From: Streptomyces sp. HNM0575
Lineage (GTDB): Bacteria > Actinomycetota > Actinomycetes > Streptomycetales > Streptomycetaceae
Length of the DNA: 64,000 nucleotides
NCBI RefSeq assembly: GCF_012726265.1
Contig: NZ_JAASAG010000001.1
Location: forward strand, 248,001-312,000
Direction: 5' to 3'
Of this stretch, positions 1 through 8,991 are shown one piece after another. The number at the start of each line of letters is the position of its first letter. The stretch's first letter is position 1. The notes below the pieces were generated by a model that was not told the DNA's origin, ran no database searches, and saw only the letters and a list, made by a program, of their open reading frames with translations. Made by a program: the position numbers and the translations under genes.

Positions 1-3000
1 TAGGCGTAGGACTCCGTCCAGCCGTCCGCCGAGACCGTGAGGGGACGCCCGACCGGGTCCAGCTCCATATGCCGACTTGACCCGGTGACCACCTCGGCGA
101 CGGAGGCGAGTTGATTGTCCGGTCCGTAAGCGTAAGAGCGTGACCGCTGAGTACGGGTACTCTTCGTCAGCTCCTGGCTCGTGAGGCGGCCCAGCGGGTC
201 CCAGGCCGAGGTCAGCCCCACGGCATCGCCGAAGGCCCGCTCCACCTCCCGTCCCATCCGGTCGTGGACGAAGTCGACCGAATGCCCGTCCGTCGCCAGC
301 GAATTGCGGTTCCCGGCCATGTCGTAGGTGAAGGTGGTCAGTGCCCCCGTCGGTGTGGTCCGGGATACCCGACGGCCGAGTTCGTCGTACTCGTTCCGGA
401 CGGTGCGCCCGTCGACTGTCTCCGCCAGCAGGCGCCCGTAGACGTCGTACTGGGAGGCGAGAGTGGAGGTCGGCGACTCCGCGCGAAGGAGCCGGCCGAG
501 CGGATCGAAGGTGTAGCGGGTGACCGTCCCGGCTGCATCTTTGCTGACTGCGCGGCCGAGTTCGTCGCGCTCGTAACGGACGGTCTCCCCGAGCGGTGTG
601 ACGCGGGATGCCAGACGTCCTGCGGCGTCGTGCTGATAGGCGATCTCGCGGTCGTCGAAGTCGGATTCGGCGACGAGGCGGCCCGCACGGTCGTAGACGT
701 AGTCCCAAGTGAGCCCGTGAGGGTCGATGACCCGGGTCAGGCGCAGCTCGGTGTCGTAAGTGAAGGCATGGATCGCACCGTCGGGCGTGGTGCGTGAGAC
801 CAGCCGGTCGAAGTGCGTGTACTCGAAGTGGGTTTCGCCGCCGTCAGGACCTGTGTGCGAGAGGCAGTTGCCTTCTCCGTCCCAAGTCCAGGCTTGTTCG
901 CCGCCGTCCGGGGCCACACGGCGTGAGGGCTTGCCTTCGACCGTCCACTCCAACCGGGTGGTGGCTCCCACGGCATCCGTGACCGCCGTGGTCCTGCCGA
1001 AGGAGTCCCGGACGCATGCCGTCTCGGATCCGCCCGGGTCCGTGAGGGTGACGGCCAGCCCCGCCGGATTGTTCGTGATGCGCGTCTGCTGGTCGCGGGC
1101 GTCGGTGCTGGAGGTGACGGCGCCGGTCGCGTCATGGGTGAAGCGAGTGACGGCTCCGTCGGGGGAGACCACCTTCGTGCAGTTGCCGCGGCCGTCGAAC
1201 TCCTGGCGCCACATGGCCCCGTCGGGGAGTGCGATCTCGGTCGGCAGGTGCTGTCCGTTGTAAGTGGTCGTCGTGCGGGTGCCGTCGGCGCGGTGGACCG
1301 TTATCAAGTCGACGTGGTTCTCGGCCCATTCCAAGCGGGTCGTGTGGCCCAGCGCGTCTGTACGGGAGAGCAGGTTGTCGTGGCGGTCCCATTCACTGTG
1401 GACCGTGTTGCCCAGCGGATCCGTCTCGGCGACGACTTGGCCGAGGTGATTGAGGTGGTAGGCGGTGACCGCACCGAGCGAGTCGGTGTAGCGGGTGACG
1501 CGTCGGGTGGAGTCGTACTCGAGCTGGGAAGAGAGGTAGCCCTCCGGGCCGACCGTGCGCGTGACGCGGCCGCGCTCGTCGTAGACGAACTGGTAGGTGG
1601 AATCGTTGCGGTCGGTCCACGAGGTGATGCGGTGGTCGGCGTCGTAGCCGAACACCATCGGCAGACCTGACGAGTTGACGATGTGCGTCAGGTTGCGGTC
1701 CTCGTCGTAGGCGTACGCCTTCACCTGTACCGGGCCGTCGGGGGTACGGACGGCGACGGCGGATACGAGGCCGTCGTCGGTGGTGACCTCGACGTGGTAG
1801 CCGCCGTCGTGGCGGACCGCCGTAGGGGTGCCGTCCGCCTCGCGGTCGACGCTGATGCCGTTGCCGTTGCGGTCCTCGACCTCCGTCAGCCACCAGACGC
1901 CCTGCGTGCCGTCCCCGGGCGGGAGGAACCGGCGGGTCAGGCCCGTACGCGGATCGGTGACGGCGAGGTCCCAGCCGCTGGAACCCTGCACGCAGGTCAG
2001 CGGGATGCGGTGGCCCTCGTATGGATGGACCTGCTCGCCGATCATGTCCGGTACGTGCCCGTAGCGCAGCGACGAGCCGTCGACGCGGTGCCACCACAAC
2101 TCTTTGCCGTCCTCGGCGGTTTCGAGGCGCTCATCGAGGGTGGACGCCCAAGAGGGGCCGTAGAAGCGACCGTTGCGGTAGCCGGAGATGTGGGTGCGCT
2201 CGAGCACGAGCGGCAGCACGCCAGGGAGGGCGAGGTCGGTCTGGTGCTGGAAGACCTCGCCGGTGGCCATGTCGATCGGGTCGCCGCCCAGGCACCTGTC
2301 GCCGGCGTTGCGGCCCTTGGCGGACAGCTCGGGCGAGGGCGGCTTGTGCTTGCCGCCGGAGTTCTTGCCTGCTGGGTCGGGCCCGCTCGGCAGGCCGCCG
2401 GGACCCCTGCCGTCGCTGCGCGAGGTGATCGCCTTCATCGAGTCGGCGACGGAGCTCTCGTTGTCGCGGTGGCGTTTCGCCATCGAGCGGACCCCGCCCG
2501 GCACGCCCTCGCCGACGTGTTTGGCGACCTTCTTCAGGGCCTTCTCGGTGCCGTTGATGGCGCCGTGCAGGACGCCGTCGAAGGCCTGCGTGAAGGGGTC
2601 GCGGCCGCGGGCGCGGCCGAAGGCGCCCTTCGCACGGCCCAGTGGAGCAAGGGAGTTGGTGTGCAGGTCGGAGCCATGGCGGGAGAGCTTCTCGGCGCCG
2701 TCGTCGAACTCGTCGGGATCGATGCGCATCCGGCCGCCTCCGCCGGTGCCGCCGGTGCCCCCACCGCCGGAGGGCCCGTCCGCTGACGCCAGGTTCATGG
2801 CGCCCTTGCCGCCGCCACCGTGACCGCCGCCGCCCCCGCCGGCATCACCACCGGCATCCCCGCCACCACCGCCTTCGCCGGGCGGCAGGTGGATCGCGTC
2901 GTCGGCGAGATCGAGGATCATGTCCTCGGTCATCTTCTCCAGCTTGCCGGTGACCGGTTCGGTGACCTCGGCCATCAGCCGGGAGACGATCTCCTCTTCG

Positions 3001-3464
3001 GCCTCCTTGATGATGCGGCGGATCAACTCCCGCATCGCGGCTGTCTCCGCCGCGCCGATCAGCGCCGACAGACCACCGGTGACCACGGACAGCCCGATCG
3101 AGATACCGATCGAGGCCGCCATCGCCCCGAGTTCGATCTCGGCCTTGACCTTCATCCCGTAGACGATGTCCGCGACCACGTCGCACGCCGTCGCGAACAG
3201 CCGCGACACCTCGGGGACCTTGTCCAGGTGGGACCCCTTGACCTTGCCCCAGTGCTCCTTGAGGGCATCGACCGCGTAGCCCTCGCTGGAAGCCAGGATC
3301 CGGTTCACCGCAGCGTGCGCCTCGCCGCCGTGCCCCTCGAACTTCTCGGCGAACTCCCGCATGGCATCGGCCATCTCGCGGTAGTCGTCCTCGTCCACGT
3401 TGGGCCAGTTGATCCCGATGAAATCGAGGATCTCATCCAGCCAGCCCGGCAGAACGTAACCCAA
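1..3464 (-). CDS. RHS/YD-repeat polymorphic toxin-type protein, 3' end beyond window
   Basis: The minus strand stays in one frame from about 3464 to the left edge, giving roughly 1154 residues with the C-terminus missing. The first 130 residues (GYVLPGWLDEILDFIGINWP, then DDYREMADAMREFAEKFEGH) look like the alpha-helical WXG100-like N-domain of actinobacterial type VII-linked toxins. A hydrophobic stretch (about 115-140) and a Gly-rich linker (about 190-230) follow. Near residue 385 comes a DUF6531 domain (GGDPIDMATGEVFQHQTDL), then many YD repeats of the form YDxxGRxxxxT to the edge. By family knowledge the YD repeats form a shell around a variable C-terminal toxin, which here lies outside the window. 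The start is uncertain: the frame has TGA just upstream of about 3520, and the only nearby starts are TTG at 3488 and 3464. Codon bias looks weaker than in most neighbours. Confidence 0.85.
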   Translation of the reverse strand, partial: MGYVLPGWLDEILDFIGINWPNVDEDDYREMADAMREFAEKFEGHGGEAHAAVNRILASSEGYAVDALKEHWGKVKGSHLDKVPEVSRLFATACDVVADIVYGMKVKAEIELGAMAASIGISIGLSVVTGGLSALIGAAETAAMRELIRRIIKEAEEEIVSRLMAEVTEPVTGKLEKMTEDMILDLADDAIHLPPGEGGGGGDAGGDAGGGGGGHGGGGKGAMNLASADGPSGGGGTGGTGGGGRMRIDPDEFDDGAEKLSRHGSDLHTNSLAPLGRAKGAFGRARGRDPFTQAFDGVLHGAINGTEKALKKVAKHVGEGVPGGVRSMAKRHRDNESSVADSMKAITSRSDGRGPGGLPSGPDPAGKNSGGKHKPPSPELSAKGRNAGDRCLGGDPIDMATGEVFQHQTDLALPGVLPLVLERTHISGYRNGRFYGPSWASTLDERLETAEDGKELWWHRVDGSSLRYGHVPDMIGEQVHPYEGHRIPLTCVQGSSGWDLAVTDPRTGLTRRFLPPGDGTQGVWWLTEVEDRNGNGISVDREADGTPTAVRHDGGYHVEVTTDDGLVSAVAVRTPDGPVQVKAYAYDEDRNLTHIVNSSGLPMVFGYDADHRITSWTDRNDSTYQFVYDERGRVTRTVGPEGYLSSQLEYDSTRRVTRYTDSLGAVTAYHLNHLGQVVAETDPLGNTVHSEWDRHDNLLSRTDALGHTTRLEWAENHVDLITVHRADGTRTTTTYNGQHLPTEIALPDGAMWRQEFDGRGNCTKVVSPDGAVTRFTHDATGAVTSSTDARDQQTRITNNPAGLAVTLTDPGGSETACVRDSFGRTTAVTDAVGATTRLEWTVEGKPSRRVAPDGGEQAWTWDGEGNCLSHTGPDGGETHFEYTHFDRLVSRTTPDGAIHAFTYDTELRLTRVIDPHGLTWDYVYDRAGRLVAESDFDDREIAYQHDAAGRLASRVTPLGETVRYERDELGRAVSKDAAGTVTRYTFDPLGRLLRAESPTSTLASQYDVYGRLLAETVDGRTVRNEYDELGRRVSRTTPTGALTTFTYDMAGNRNSLATDGHSVDFVHDRMGREVERAFGDAVGLTSAWDPLGRLTSQELTKSTRTQRSRSYAYGPDNQLASVAEVVTGSSRHMELDPVGRPLTVSADGWTESYA

Positions 3465-3627
3465 TCCCCCGTACCCCCCAAGCTCCAACGCCGCCCCCGC
3501 GGCGAACAGCCAGAACCAGCGAACTCAGTTTAGACGCGGTCAACCCTCCCTGCTCCAGGGCGAGTTCGCCCAGGGCCGCGCCCGGGCCGACGGCTCGCCG
3601 CACGGCGCCTTGGAGACTTGCCAAAGG

Positions 3628-3644
3628 CTATCGATTCTCGATAG
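3628..3644. promoter_or_regulatory. Perfect 7-bp dyad, likely operator of the DUF2975-HTH pair
   Basis: CTATCGA-TTC-TCGATAG is a perfect inverted repeat with a 3-bp spacer, 33 bp before the ATG of the DUF2975 gene. A possible promoter overlaps it (TTGCCA at 3618-3623, ATAGAT at 3641-3646, 17-bp spacer). A repressor bound here would cover the -10 region. The HTH protein encoded two genes along is the obvious candidate; that link is inference. Confidence 0.45.
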
Positions 3645-3676
3645 ATTTCCATCGCGGTTCGAGTGGAGGAGGGGCG

Positions 3677-4168
3677 ATGGGAAAGCTGGCAGTGCACGCG
3701 CTGCGCGCCGTGATCGTGGTGCTGTCCGTCGGCACCGTGCTCGTACAGGCATTGATGGCGTGGACGTTGGCCAGCGGCAACGACCCGGAGGACGGCTCGC
3801 TCCCGCTGACCGCGCTGCGCGTGATCACGATCGTGGGCCTGGTGACGGTGCAGGTCGTGCTGGTCTGCGTATGGCGGCTGGTGACGATGGTGCGATGCGG
3901 AACCGTGTTCTCCCACGCCGCCTTCCGGTACGTGGACGTCGTGATCGGCGCGATCGTGGCGGCCGCCCTCGTGTGGTTCGCGGTCACGGTCGTCAACGCG
4001 CCCGGCCAGCGGGCCGACCCCGGCGTCACCGTCATCATGGGAGGGATCGGCGTGGCCATCCTGGGGGTCGCGCTCATCGTGCTCGTGCTGCGGATGCTGC
4101 TCGCCCAGGCCGTCGCGCGAGATGTCGAAGCGGCGCGGATGGAGGCCGAGTTGGACGAGGTGATCTGA
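3677..4168 (+). CDS. DUF2975 family four-helix membrane protein
   Basis: The 163-residue protein has four clear hydrophobic segments (about 8-30, 45-68, 83-105 and 118-142) and a short charged C-terminus, as in DUF2975 proteins. The start is supported by GGAGGAGG 5 bp upstream of the ATG. The stop overlaps the start of the next gene by one base, so the two are co-translated. DUF2975 proteins are regularly found beside small Xre/YozG-type HTH regulators, as here, but their biochemical role is not established. The gene follows a palindromic operator candidate and is divergent from the RHS gene. Confidence 0.9.
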   Translation: MGKLAVHALRAVIVVLSVGTVLVQALMAWTLASGNDPEDGSLPLTALRVITIVGLVTVQVVLVCVWRLVTMVRCGTVFSHAAFRYVDVVIGAIVAAALVWFAVTVVNAPGQRADPGVTVIMGGIGVAILGVALIVLVLRMLLAQAVARDVEAARMEAELDEVI

Positions 4169-4506
4169 TGCCGATCGCCGTCGACATCGACGTGATGCTG
4201 GCCAGGCGGAAGATGTCCGTGGGCGAGCTGGCGGACCGCGTGGGGATCACGCCCGCCAACCTCGCGGTGCTCAAGAACGGCCGTGCCAAGGCGGTTCGCT
4301 TCGCGACCCTCGCCGCGCTCTGCGAGGCGCTCGACTGCCAGCCGGGAGACCTGCTGCGCTGGGAGGCGGGGGACGACGGGGACGGACGGGACCAGAGCGG
4401 CCGGGACGCGGACGGCCGGCACGACGGCAGCCGCGACGAGGACGGACGGAAGGGGGACGGCGCCACCGGCGCCGTCCCCCGCGCGCCCCTCGAAGGCCGG
4501 CGCTAG
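4168..4506 (+). CDS. Small XRE/YozG-type HTH transcriptional regulator
   Basis: The 112-residue protein has an HTH_3/YozG-like domain in residues 1-70 (ARRKMSVGELADRVGITPAN and ALCEALDCQPGDLLRWE). The last 45 residues are a low-complexity tail rich in Asp, Gly and Arg. The ATG shares its A with the TGA of the DUF2975 gene (TGATG), which fixes the start and implies translational coupling. The pair probably forms an autoregulated unit acting on the dyad at 3628-3644 (inference). The stop codon lies in the first copy of a 15-bp tandem repeat. Confidence 0.9.
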   Translation: MPIAVDIDVMLARRKMSVGELADRVGITPANLAVLKNGRAKAVRFATLAALCEALDCQPGDLLRWEAGDDGDGRDQSGRDADGRHDGSRDEDGRKGDGATGAVPRAPLEGRR

Positions 4507-4520
4507 AAGGCCGGCGCTAG
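4492..4520. repeat. Tandem 15-bp duplication carrying both convergent stop codons
   Basis: Two adjacent copies of a unit read as GAAGGCCGGCGCTA lie between the convergent HTH gene and rbsD. The first copy supplies the TAG of the HTH gene (4504-4506). The second supplies the TAG of rbsD read on the other strand (4517-4519). Confidence 0.8.
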
Positions 4521-4912
4521 AAGGGCACCCCGCACCGCAACATCACGTTCGCGTACGGCTTGACCTCGCCCGTGCGCACGACGAGACGGGCGTGGCGCGT
4601 ACGGGCCTTGAACTGGTCGTGCGGGACGAGTTCGAGGTCGGGGAAGCGCTCGTGCAGCAGCGCCGACGTCTCCGGGTTGGCGTCCTCGACCTCGGACGCG
4701 GCCGTGGCCGCCTCGACTTCGAGCTCGTCCAGCAGACCGTCGAGGACCTCTGCGAACGGCGGCACCCCCGGCCGGAAGGCGAGGTCGACGACCATCAGGC
4801 CCGGCCCGACGGGTATCGGCAGGCCCGCGTCGCAGACCACGACGCCGTCGGTGTGGCCCAGCATGGCCAGTGCGCCCGCGAGATGACGGTTGAGGATTCC
4901 CGACTTCTTCAT
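4517..4912 (-). CDS. rbsD: D-ribose pyranase
   Basis: The 131-residue protein matches RbsD over its full length (MKKSGILNRHLAGALAMLGHTD, VVCDAGLPIP and a C-terminal YANVMLRCGVPF). RbsD interconverts the pyranose and furanose forms of ribose so the sugar can be phosphorylated. His10 and the Asp of the CDAGLP motif are the conserved active-site positions and are present. It is the last gene of the minus-strand rbs operon, 154 bp after rbsB. That gap is C-rich but holds no other gene. No ribokinase gene is adjacent. Confidence 0.95.
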   Translation of the reverse strand: MKKSGILNRHLAGALAMLGHTDGVVVCDAGLPIPVGPGLMVVDLAFRPGVPPFAEVLDGLLDELEVEAATAASEVEDANPETSALLHERFPDLELVPHDQFKARTRHARLVVRTGEVKPYANVMLRCGVPF

Positions 4913-5066
4913 TCGGGGTCTGGCTCCTTCTTCTGCTGTCGTCGGTGCTTCACTGTGCTCCGCCCGCCTGCCCGCCTGCCCGCCCCCGTCGGTCTGCCCG
5001 CCCGTCGGCCATCGCCGAGAGGGGCGCGGACCGGGGCGGGCCCGGGGCGGGCGTTCGTACGGCCGG

Positions 5067-6008
5067 TCAGGAGTACCGGTCGACGTTCTTCTTGTCCACG
5101 GTCACGACCGGGACCATGATCTCCTTGTCCGGGTCGCTGCCCTTGACCTTGCGGATCGCGTTCCGTACGGCCATCTTGCCCAGCTCGGCGGGCTGTTGGG
5201 CGATCGAGGTGTTGAGGGTGCCCTTCTTGATGGCCTTGAAGCCGTCGGGGGTGCCGTCGAAGCCGACGACCTTGACCTGCTTCCCGGCCCTGCCGCTCAG
5301 CGCCTTGATCGCGCCCAGCGCCATCTCGTCGTTCTCGGCGAAGATGCCGGTGGCCTCCGGGTGGGACTGGAGGAGGTTGGTGGTGACGTCGAGACCCTTG
5401 GCACGGTCGAAGTCGGCGGCCTGCTTACCGACGATCTTGATCTTCGGGTACTTCTTGATCGCCGACATGAAGCCCTTGCCGCGCTCGCGCGAGGCGGAGG
5501 TGCCGGGCTGGCCGCGGAGCACGAGGACGCTGCCCTGCTCGCCGAGCTGCTTCGCGAGTTCCCTGGCCGCCTTCTGGCCGCCGGAGACGTTGTCGGACGC
5601 GACGGTCGTGGCGATCTTCGCCTTGTTGACCGTGCGGTCCACCGCGACGACCGGGATCCCCGCGTTGTCGGCGGCCTTGACGGAGGGCGCCGCCGCGTCG
5701 GAGTCGACGGGGTTGATGATGATCGACTTCACGTTCTGGCTGGTGAAGTTCTGGAGCTGATTGGCCTGTTGGGACGCGTCGTCCTGTGCGTCCTGGACGT
5801 TGAGGGAGACTCCCTGGGACTTGGCCTCGGCCTCGGCGCCCTTCTTCATCTCCACGAAGAAAGGATTGTCCAGGGTGGAGAGGGCGAGGCCCAGCTTGAT
5901 GTCCTTCTTCTCCCCGGACCCGCCGGAGCCGCTTCCGCATCCGGTGGCGGCCGCGCATATCAGAGCCGCAGCACTCACTACGGCGATCGTGCTCTTGCGC
6001 TTGCTCAT
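5067..6008 (-). CDS. rbsB: Ribose ABC transporter substrate-binding lipoprotein
   Basis: The 313-residue protein starts with a lipoprotein signal (basic MSKRK, hydrophobic core, lipobox ending ATGC with Cys24), followed by a Gly/Ser spacer. The rest is a periplasmic-binding protein of the ribose/galactose type (LGLALSTLDNPFFVEMKKGA, NPVDSDA, VDRTVN, FAENDEMALGA, VVGFDGTPDG). It captures ribose outside the membrane and delivers it to RbsC. The start is supported by AAGGA 9 bp upstream. The 90-bp gap to rbsC contains three degenerate 9-bp repeats. Confidence 0.95.
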   Translation of the reverse strand: MSKRKSTIAVVSAAALICAAATGCGSGSGGSGEKKDIKLGLALSTLDNPFFVEMKKGAEAEAKSQGVSLNVQDAQDDASQQANQLQNFTSQNVKSIIINPVDSDAAAPSVKAADNAGIPVVAVDRTVNKAKIATTVASDNVSGGQKAARELAKQLGEQGSVLVLRGQPGTSASRERGKGFMSAIKKYPKIKIVGKQAADFDRAKGLDVTTNLLQSHPEATGIFAENDEMALGAIKALSGRAGKQVKVVGFDGTPDGFKAIKKGTLNTSIAQQPAELGKMAVRNAIRKVKGSDPDKEIMVPVVTVDKKNVDRYS

Positions 6009-6033
6009 TGCTGCATTCCTTGCAGTCGACGGC

Positions 6034-6063
6034 AGTGAACGAAATGAACGAAGTGACCGAAGT
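6034..6063. repeat. Three 9-bp repeats upstream of rbsB
   Basis: The units GTGAACGAA, ATGAACGAA and GTGACCGAA are consecutive in the rbsC-rbsB gap, just before the rbsB ribosome-binding site. They could affect expression of the abundant binding protein relative to the permease, but nothing in the sequence proves a function. Confidence 0.6.
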
Positions 6064-6098
6064 GCTCGACCGCGTGCCCGTCTTCCGGTGCACAGGGG

Positions 6099-7148
6099 TC
6101 ATGCGCGACGACGGAGTGTATCGAGTAGTACGGCGAGGGCAATCACCGCCCCAATGACGACTTGCTGCCAGAAGATGGAGACTTCGAGCAGATTCAGACC
6201 ATTGCGGAGGATGGCGAGTATCAGGGCGCCGACGAGCGTCCCGGACGCCTTTCCGACGCCCCCGGAGAGGCTCGCTCCGCCGATCACCACGGCGGCGATG
6301 GCGTCCAGTTCGTAACCCGTCGCCGCCTGCGGCTGCGCCGACGCCAGCCGCGAGGCCAGCACGATCCCGGCGACGGCGGCGAACGCGCCGGACAGCGCGT
6401 AGATGACGAGCTTCTGGCGCCGCACCCGGATCCCCGAGAGCCGCGCCGCCTCCTCGTTGCCGCCGATCGCGTACATCGCACGGCCGCTGTAGGTGCGGGC
6501 CAGCACCAGCGCGGTGAGCCCGCCCATCACCACCAGCACCAGCACCGGCACCGGGAACCAGCCGCCGAGCGTCTCGCCGACCGTCGCGACGGACGCGGGC
6601 AGGGCGATGGGCGTGCCGTCGGAGAGCACGAGCGACAGTCCGCGCCCCACCGAGAGCATCGCGAGGGTCGCGATGAACGGCGGCAGCTTTCCGTACGCGA
6701 TGAGCCCGCCGCTGACGAGGCCGCAGGCGACGCCCGTACCGACCGCGAGCAGCACCGAGAGCCAGACCGGCAGGCCCTCCTTGGTGGAGGTCCAGCCGAG
6801 CATGATCGCCGAGAGCGCCGCAACCGAACCCACGGACAGGTCGATTCCGCCCGCTACGACGACGAAGGTCACGCCGAAGGCGAGGATCGCCGTGACCGCG
6901 GCCTGTACGCCGACGTTCAGCAGGTTCTGCGTGCCGAGGAAGTCGGGCGACATCACGGCCAGCGCGATGACGAGCACGGCGAGTCCGCTCAGCGCGCCGT
7001 TCTCCAGCAGCAGCTTGCGCAGCAGCGGCGGGGCGTCGCGCCAACTGCCGCCGGGGCCCCGCCCGTCGGGACCCTTCGGGCCGTCGGGGCCGTCCGAGGA
7101 CTTCTTGCCGAGGCCGTGCCCCCTGCTGCTGTGGATGTCAGTGGCCAC
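6099..7148 (-). CDS. rbsC: Ribose ABC transporter permease
   Basis: The 349-residue protein has a hydrophilic Gly/Pro-rich N-terminus of about 45 residues, then the hydrophobic body typical of RbsC-type (BPD_transp_2) permeases. Family motifs include FVVVAGGIDLSVGSV, GKLPPFIATLAMLS and the C-terminal VVIGGASLSGGVGKASGT, the EAA-like loop that contacts the ATPase. The GTG start overlaps the end of rbsA by 11 bp, so it is translationally coupled. It forms the membrane channel for ribose with RbsA and RbsB. Confidence 0.95.
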   Translation of the reverse strand: MATDIHSSRGHGLGKKSSDGPDGPKGPDGRGPGGSWRDAPPLLRKLLLENGALSGLAVLVIALAVMSPDFLGTQNLLNVGVQAAVTAILAFGVTFVVVAGGIDLSVGSVAALSAIMLGWTSTKEGLPVWLSVLLAVGTGVACGLVSGGLIAYGKLPPFIATLAMLSVGRGLSLVLSDGTPIALPASVATVGETLGGWFPVPVLVLVVMGGLTALVLARTYSGRAMYAIGGNEEAARLSGIRVRRQKLVIYALSGAFAAVAGIVLASRLASAQPQAATGYELDAIAAVVIGGASLSGGVGKASGTLVGALILAILRNGLNLLEVSIFWQQVVIGAVIALAVLLDTLRRRA

Positions 7149-8991
7149 GGAGGCCCTCCTTGTCCTGGGCCTTGCCCTTGCCCTTGTCCTTGCCCTTGCT
7201 CTTGTTCTGGGCCGTGGCCTTGTCCTTGGCCGTGCCCTTGGTCCCGGGCCCGGTCCTGCCCTCGTCCTTGGCTTTGTCCTCGTCCCGGGTCGCGTCCCCG
7301 TCCTGGATCCCGTCCTCCGCCTTCGTCGGCGGAGGGGACGGGTCCGGCCCGTGCGCCGTGCCGACGGCCAGCCGCATCACCGCGTCCTGCGTGGCCTCCC
7401 GCGCGCCGAGTTCGCCCGCGATGCGGCCCTGGGCCATCACGAGGACGCGGTCGCTCATGCCCAGCACCTCGGGGAGGTCGCTGGAGATCATCAGCACGGC
7501 GTGCCCGGACGCCGTGAGTTCGTTGACGAGTTCGTAGATCTCGACCTTCGCGCCGACGTCGATGCCGCGCGTCGGCTCGTCGAGGATCAGCACCCTGCTC
7601 TGCGCGAGCAGCCACTTGCCGATGACGACCTTCTGCTGGTTGCCGCCGGAGAGCGTGCTCATCCGCTGGCCGAGCCCCGACATGCGGACGCCCAGCCGTT
7701 CCGCGATGCGGCCCGCGGACTCCTCCTGCCCGGAGAGGTTCACGAAGCCCGCGCGGCTGGCACGGGCCAGCGTGACCAGACCGAGGTTGTCCCGTACGGA
7801 GGAGTCGGGCAGCAGGCCCTGGCCCTTGCGGTCCTCGGGGACGAGGCCGACGCCGGCGGCGAGCGCGGCGTTGATGTCGCCCTTGCGCAGCCGCTCGCCC
7901 AGCACCTCGACGGTGCCCGAGTCGTACGGGTCGGCGCCGAAGACCGCGCGTGCCACCTCCGTACGTCCGGCGCCCACGAGCCCCGCGAGGCCCACGACTT
8001 CGCCCGCGCGCAGCTCGAAGCCGACGCCGGAGAAGCTGCCCGCGCGGGTGAGCCCGGAGACCCGCAGCAGCGGCGGGCCACCGCCCGCACCGTCACCTCC
8101 GCCGGTGCCCGCACCGTCACCTCCGCCCGCGCTCCGGTCCGCACCGCCCGCGCTCCCGTCCGTGCCGCCGGAGGCGCTGTCCGTCGTGCCGGACGTGCCG
8201 CCCGCACCCGTCTGCCGCGGGTACTGCTGCTCGATGCTGCGCCCCACCATCATCCGTACGAGTTCGTCACGCGACGCCGAGGCCGGCGCCTCGCCCACGC
8301 TGCGCCCGTCGCGCAGCACCGTCACGCGGTCGCCGATCGCGGCGATCTCCTCCAGGTGGTGGGTGATGAAGACGATGCCGACGCCGTCGGCCCGCAGTCG
8401 CCGTACGAGGCCGAAGAGCTTCTCCGCCTCGTCGGCGGTGAGCGCCGACGTCGGCTCGTCCATGATCAGTACGCGGGCGCTCAGGCTCAGCGCCTTCGCG
8501 ATCTCGACCATCTGCGAGCGTGCGACGCCGAGTTCGCCGACGGGCACGTCCGGCGCGATGTCCACGCCCACGCGTGCGAGCACCTCGGCGGCGTCGGCCT
8601 CCATGCGGGCGCGGTCCACCAGCCCGAAGCGCCGCGGCTGCCTGCCGAGGAAGATGTTCTCGGCGACGCTGAGCCGGGGCACCAGGTTGAACTCCTGGTG
8701 CATGGTGGCGATTCCGAGCCGCTCCGCGTCTCCCGCGTCGTGGATGCGCACGGGACTCCCGTCGCGCAGCACGCGCCCCGAACCGGCGCGGTGGACCCCG
8801 GAGAGGATCTTGATGAGGGTGCTCTTCCCGGCGCCGTTCTCGCCCAGCAGCACGTGGACTTCGCCCTCGCGCAGGGCGAAGTCGACGCCGTCGAGGGCGA
8901 CGACGCCGGGGAACGTCTTGCGGATGCCCTCGGTGCGCAGCAGTTCCCGCGCCGGTGAAGGCGGGGCGCCGGGCTCGGTCAGGGGGGTCAA
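7138..8991 (-). CDS. rbsA: Ribose ABC transporter double ATPase with unusual linker and tail
   Basis: The 617-residue protein is a two-domain sugar-importer ATPase. The first domain has Walker A at about 50-57 (GENGAGKS) and a Walker B region at LIMDEPTSAL. The second has the degenerate Walker A typical of RbsA (GLVGAGRTE), the signature LSGGNQQKV and LILDEPTRGIDVGAK. It is about 100 residues longer than the usual 500-520. The extra length is a Gly/Ser/Asp linker near 265-300 and a Lys/Asp/Gly-rich tail of about 45 residues. The TTG start overlaps the LacI gene's TGA (TTGA). The end overlaps rbsC by 11 bp. Confidence 0.93.
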   Translation of the reverse strand: MTPLTEPGAPPSPARELLRTEGIRKTFPGVVALDGVDFALREGEVHVLLGENGAGKSTLIKILSGVHRAGSGRVLRDGSPVRIHDAGDAERLGIATMHQEFNLVPRLSVAENIFLGRQPRRFGLVDRARMEADAAEVLARVGVDIAPDVPVGELGVARSQMVEIAKALSLSARVLIMDEPTSALTADEAEKLFGLVRRLRADGVGIVFITHHLEEIAAIGDRVTVLRDGRSVGEAPASASRDELVRMMVGRSIEQQYPRQTGAGGTSGTTDSASGGTDGSAGGADRSAGGGDGAGTGGGDGAGGGPPLLRVSGLTRAGSFSGVGFELRAGEVVGLAGLVGAGRTEVARAVFGADPYDSGTVEVLGERLRKGDINAALAAGVGLVPEDRKGQGLLPDSSVRDNLGLVTLARASRAGFVNLSGQEESAGRIAERLGVRMSGLGQRMSTLSGGNQQKVVIGKWLLAQSRVLILDEPTRGIDVGAKVEIYELVNELTASGHAVLMISSDLPEVLGMSDRVLVMAQGRIAGELGAREATQDAVMRLAVGTAHGPDPSPPPTKAEDGIQDGDATRDEDKAKDEGRTGPGTKGTAKDKATAQNKSKGKDKGKGKAQDKEGLRGH

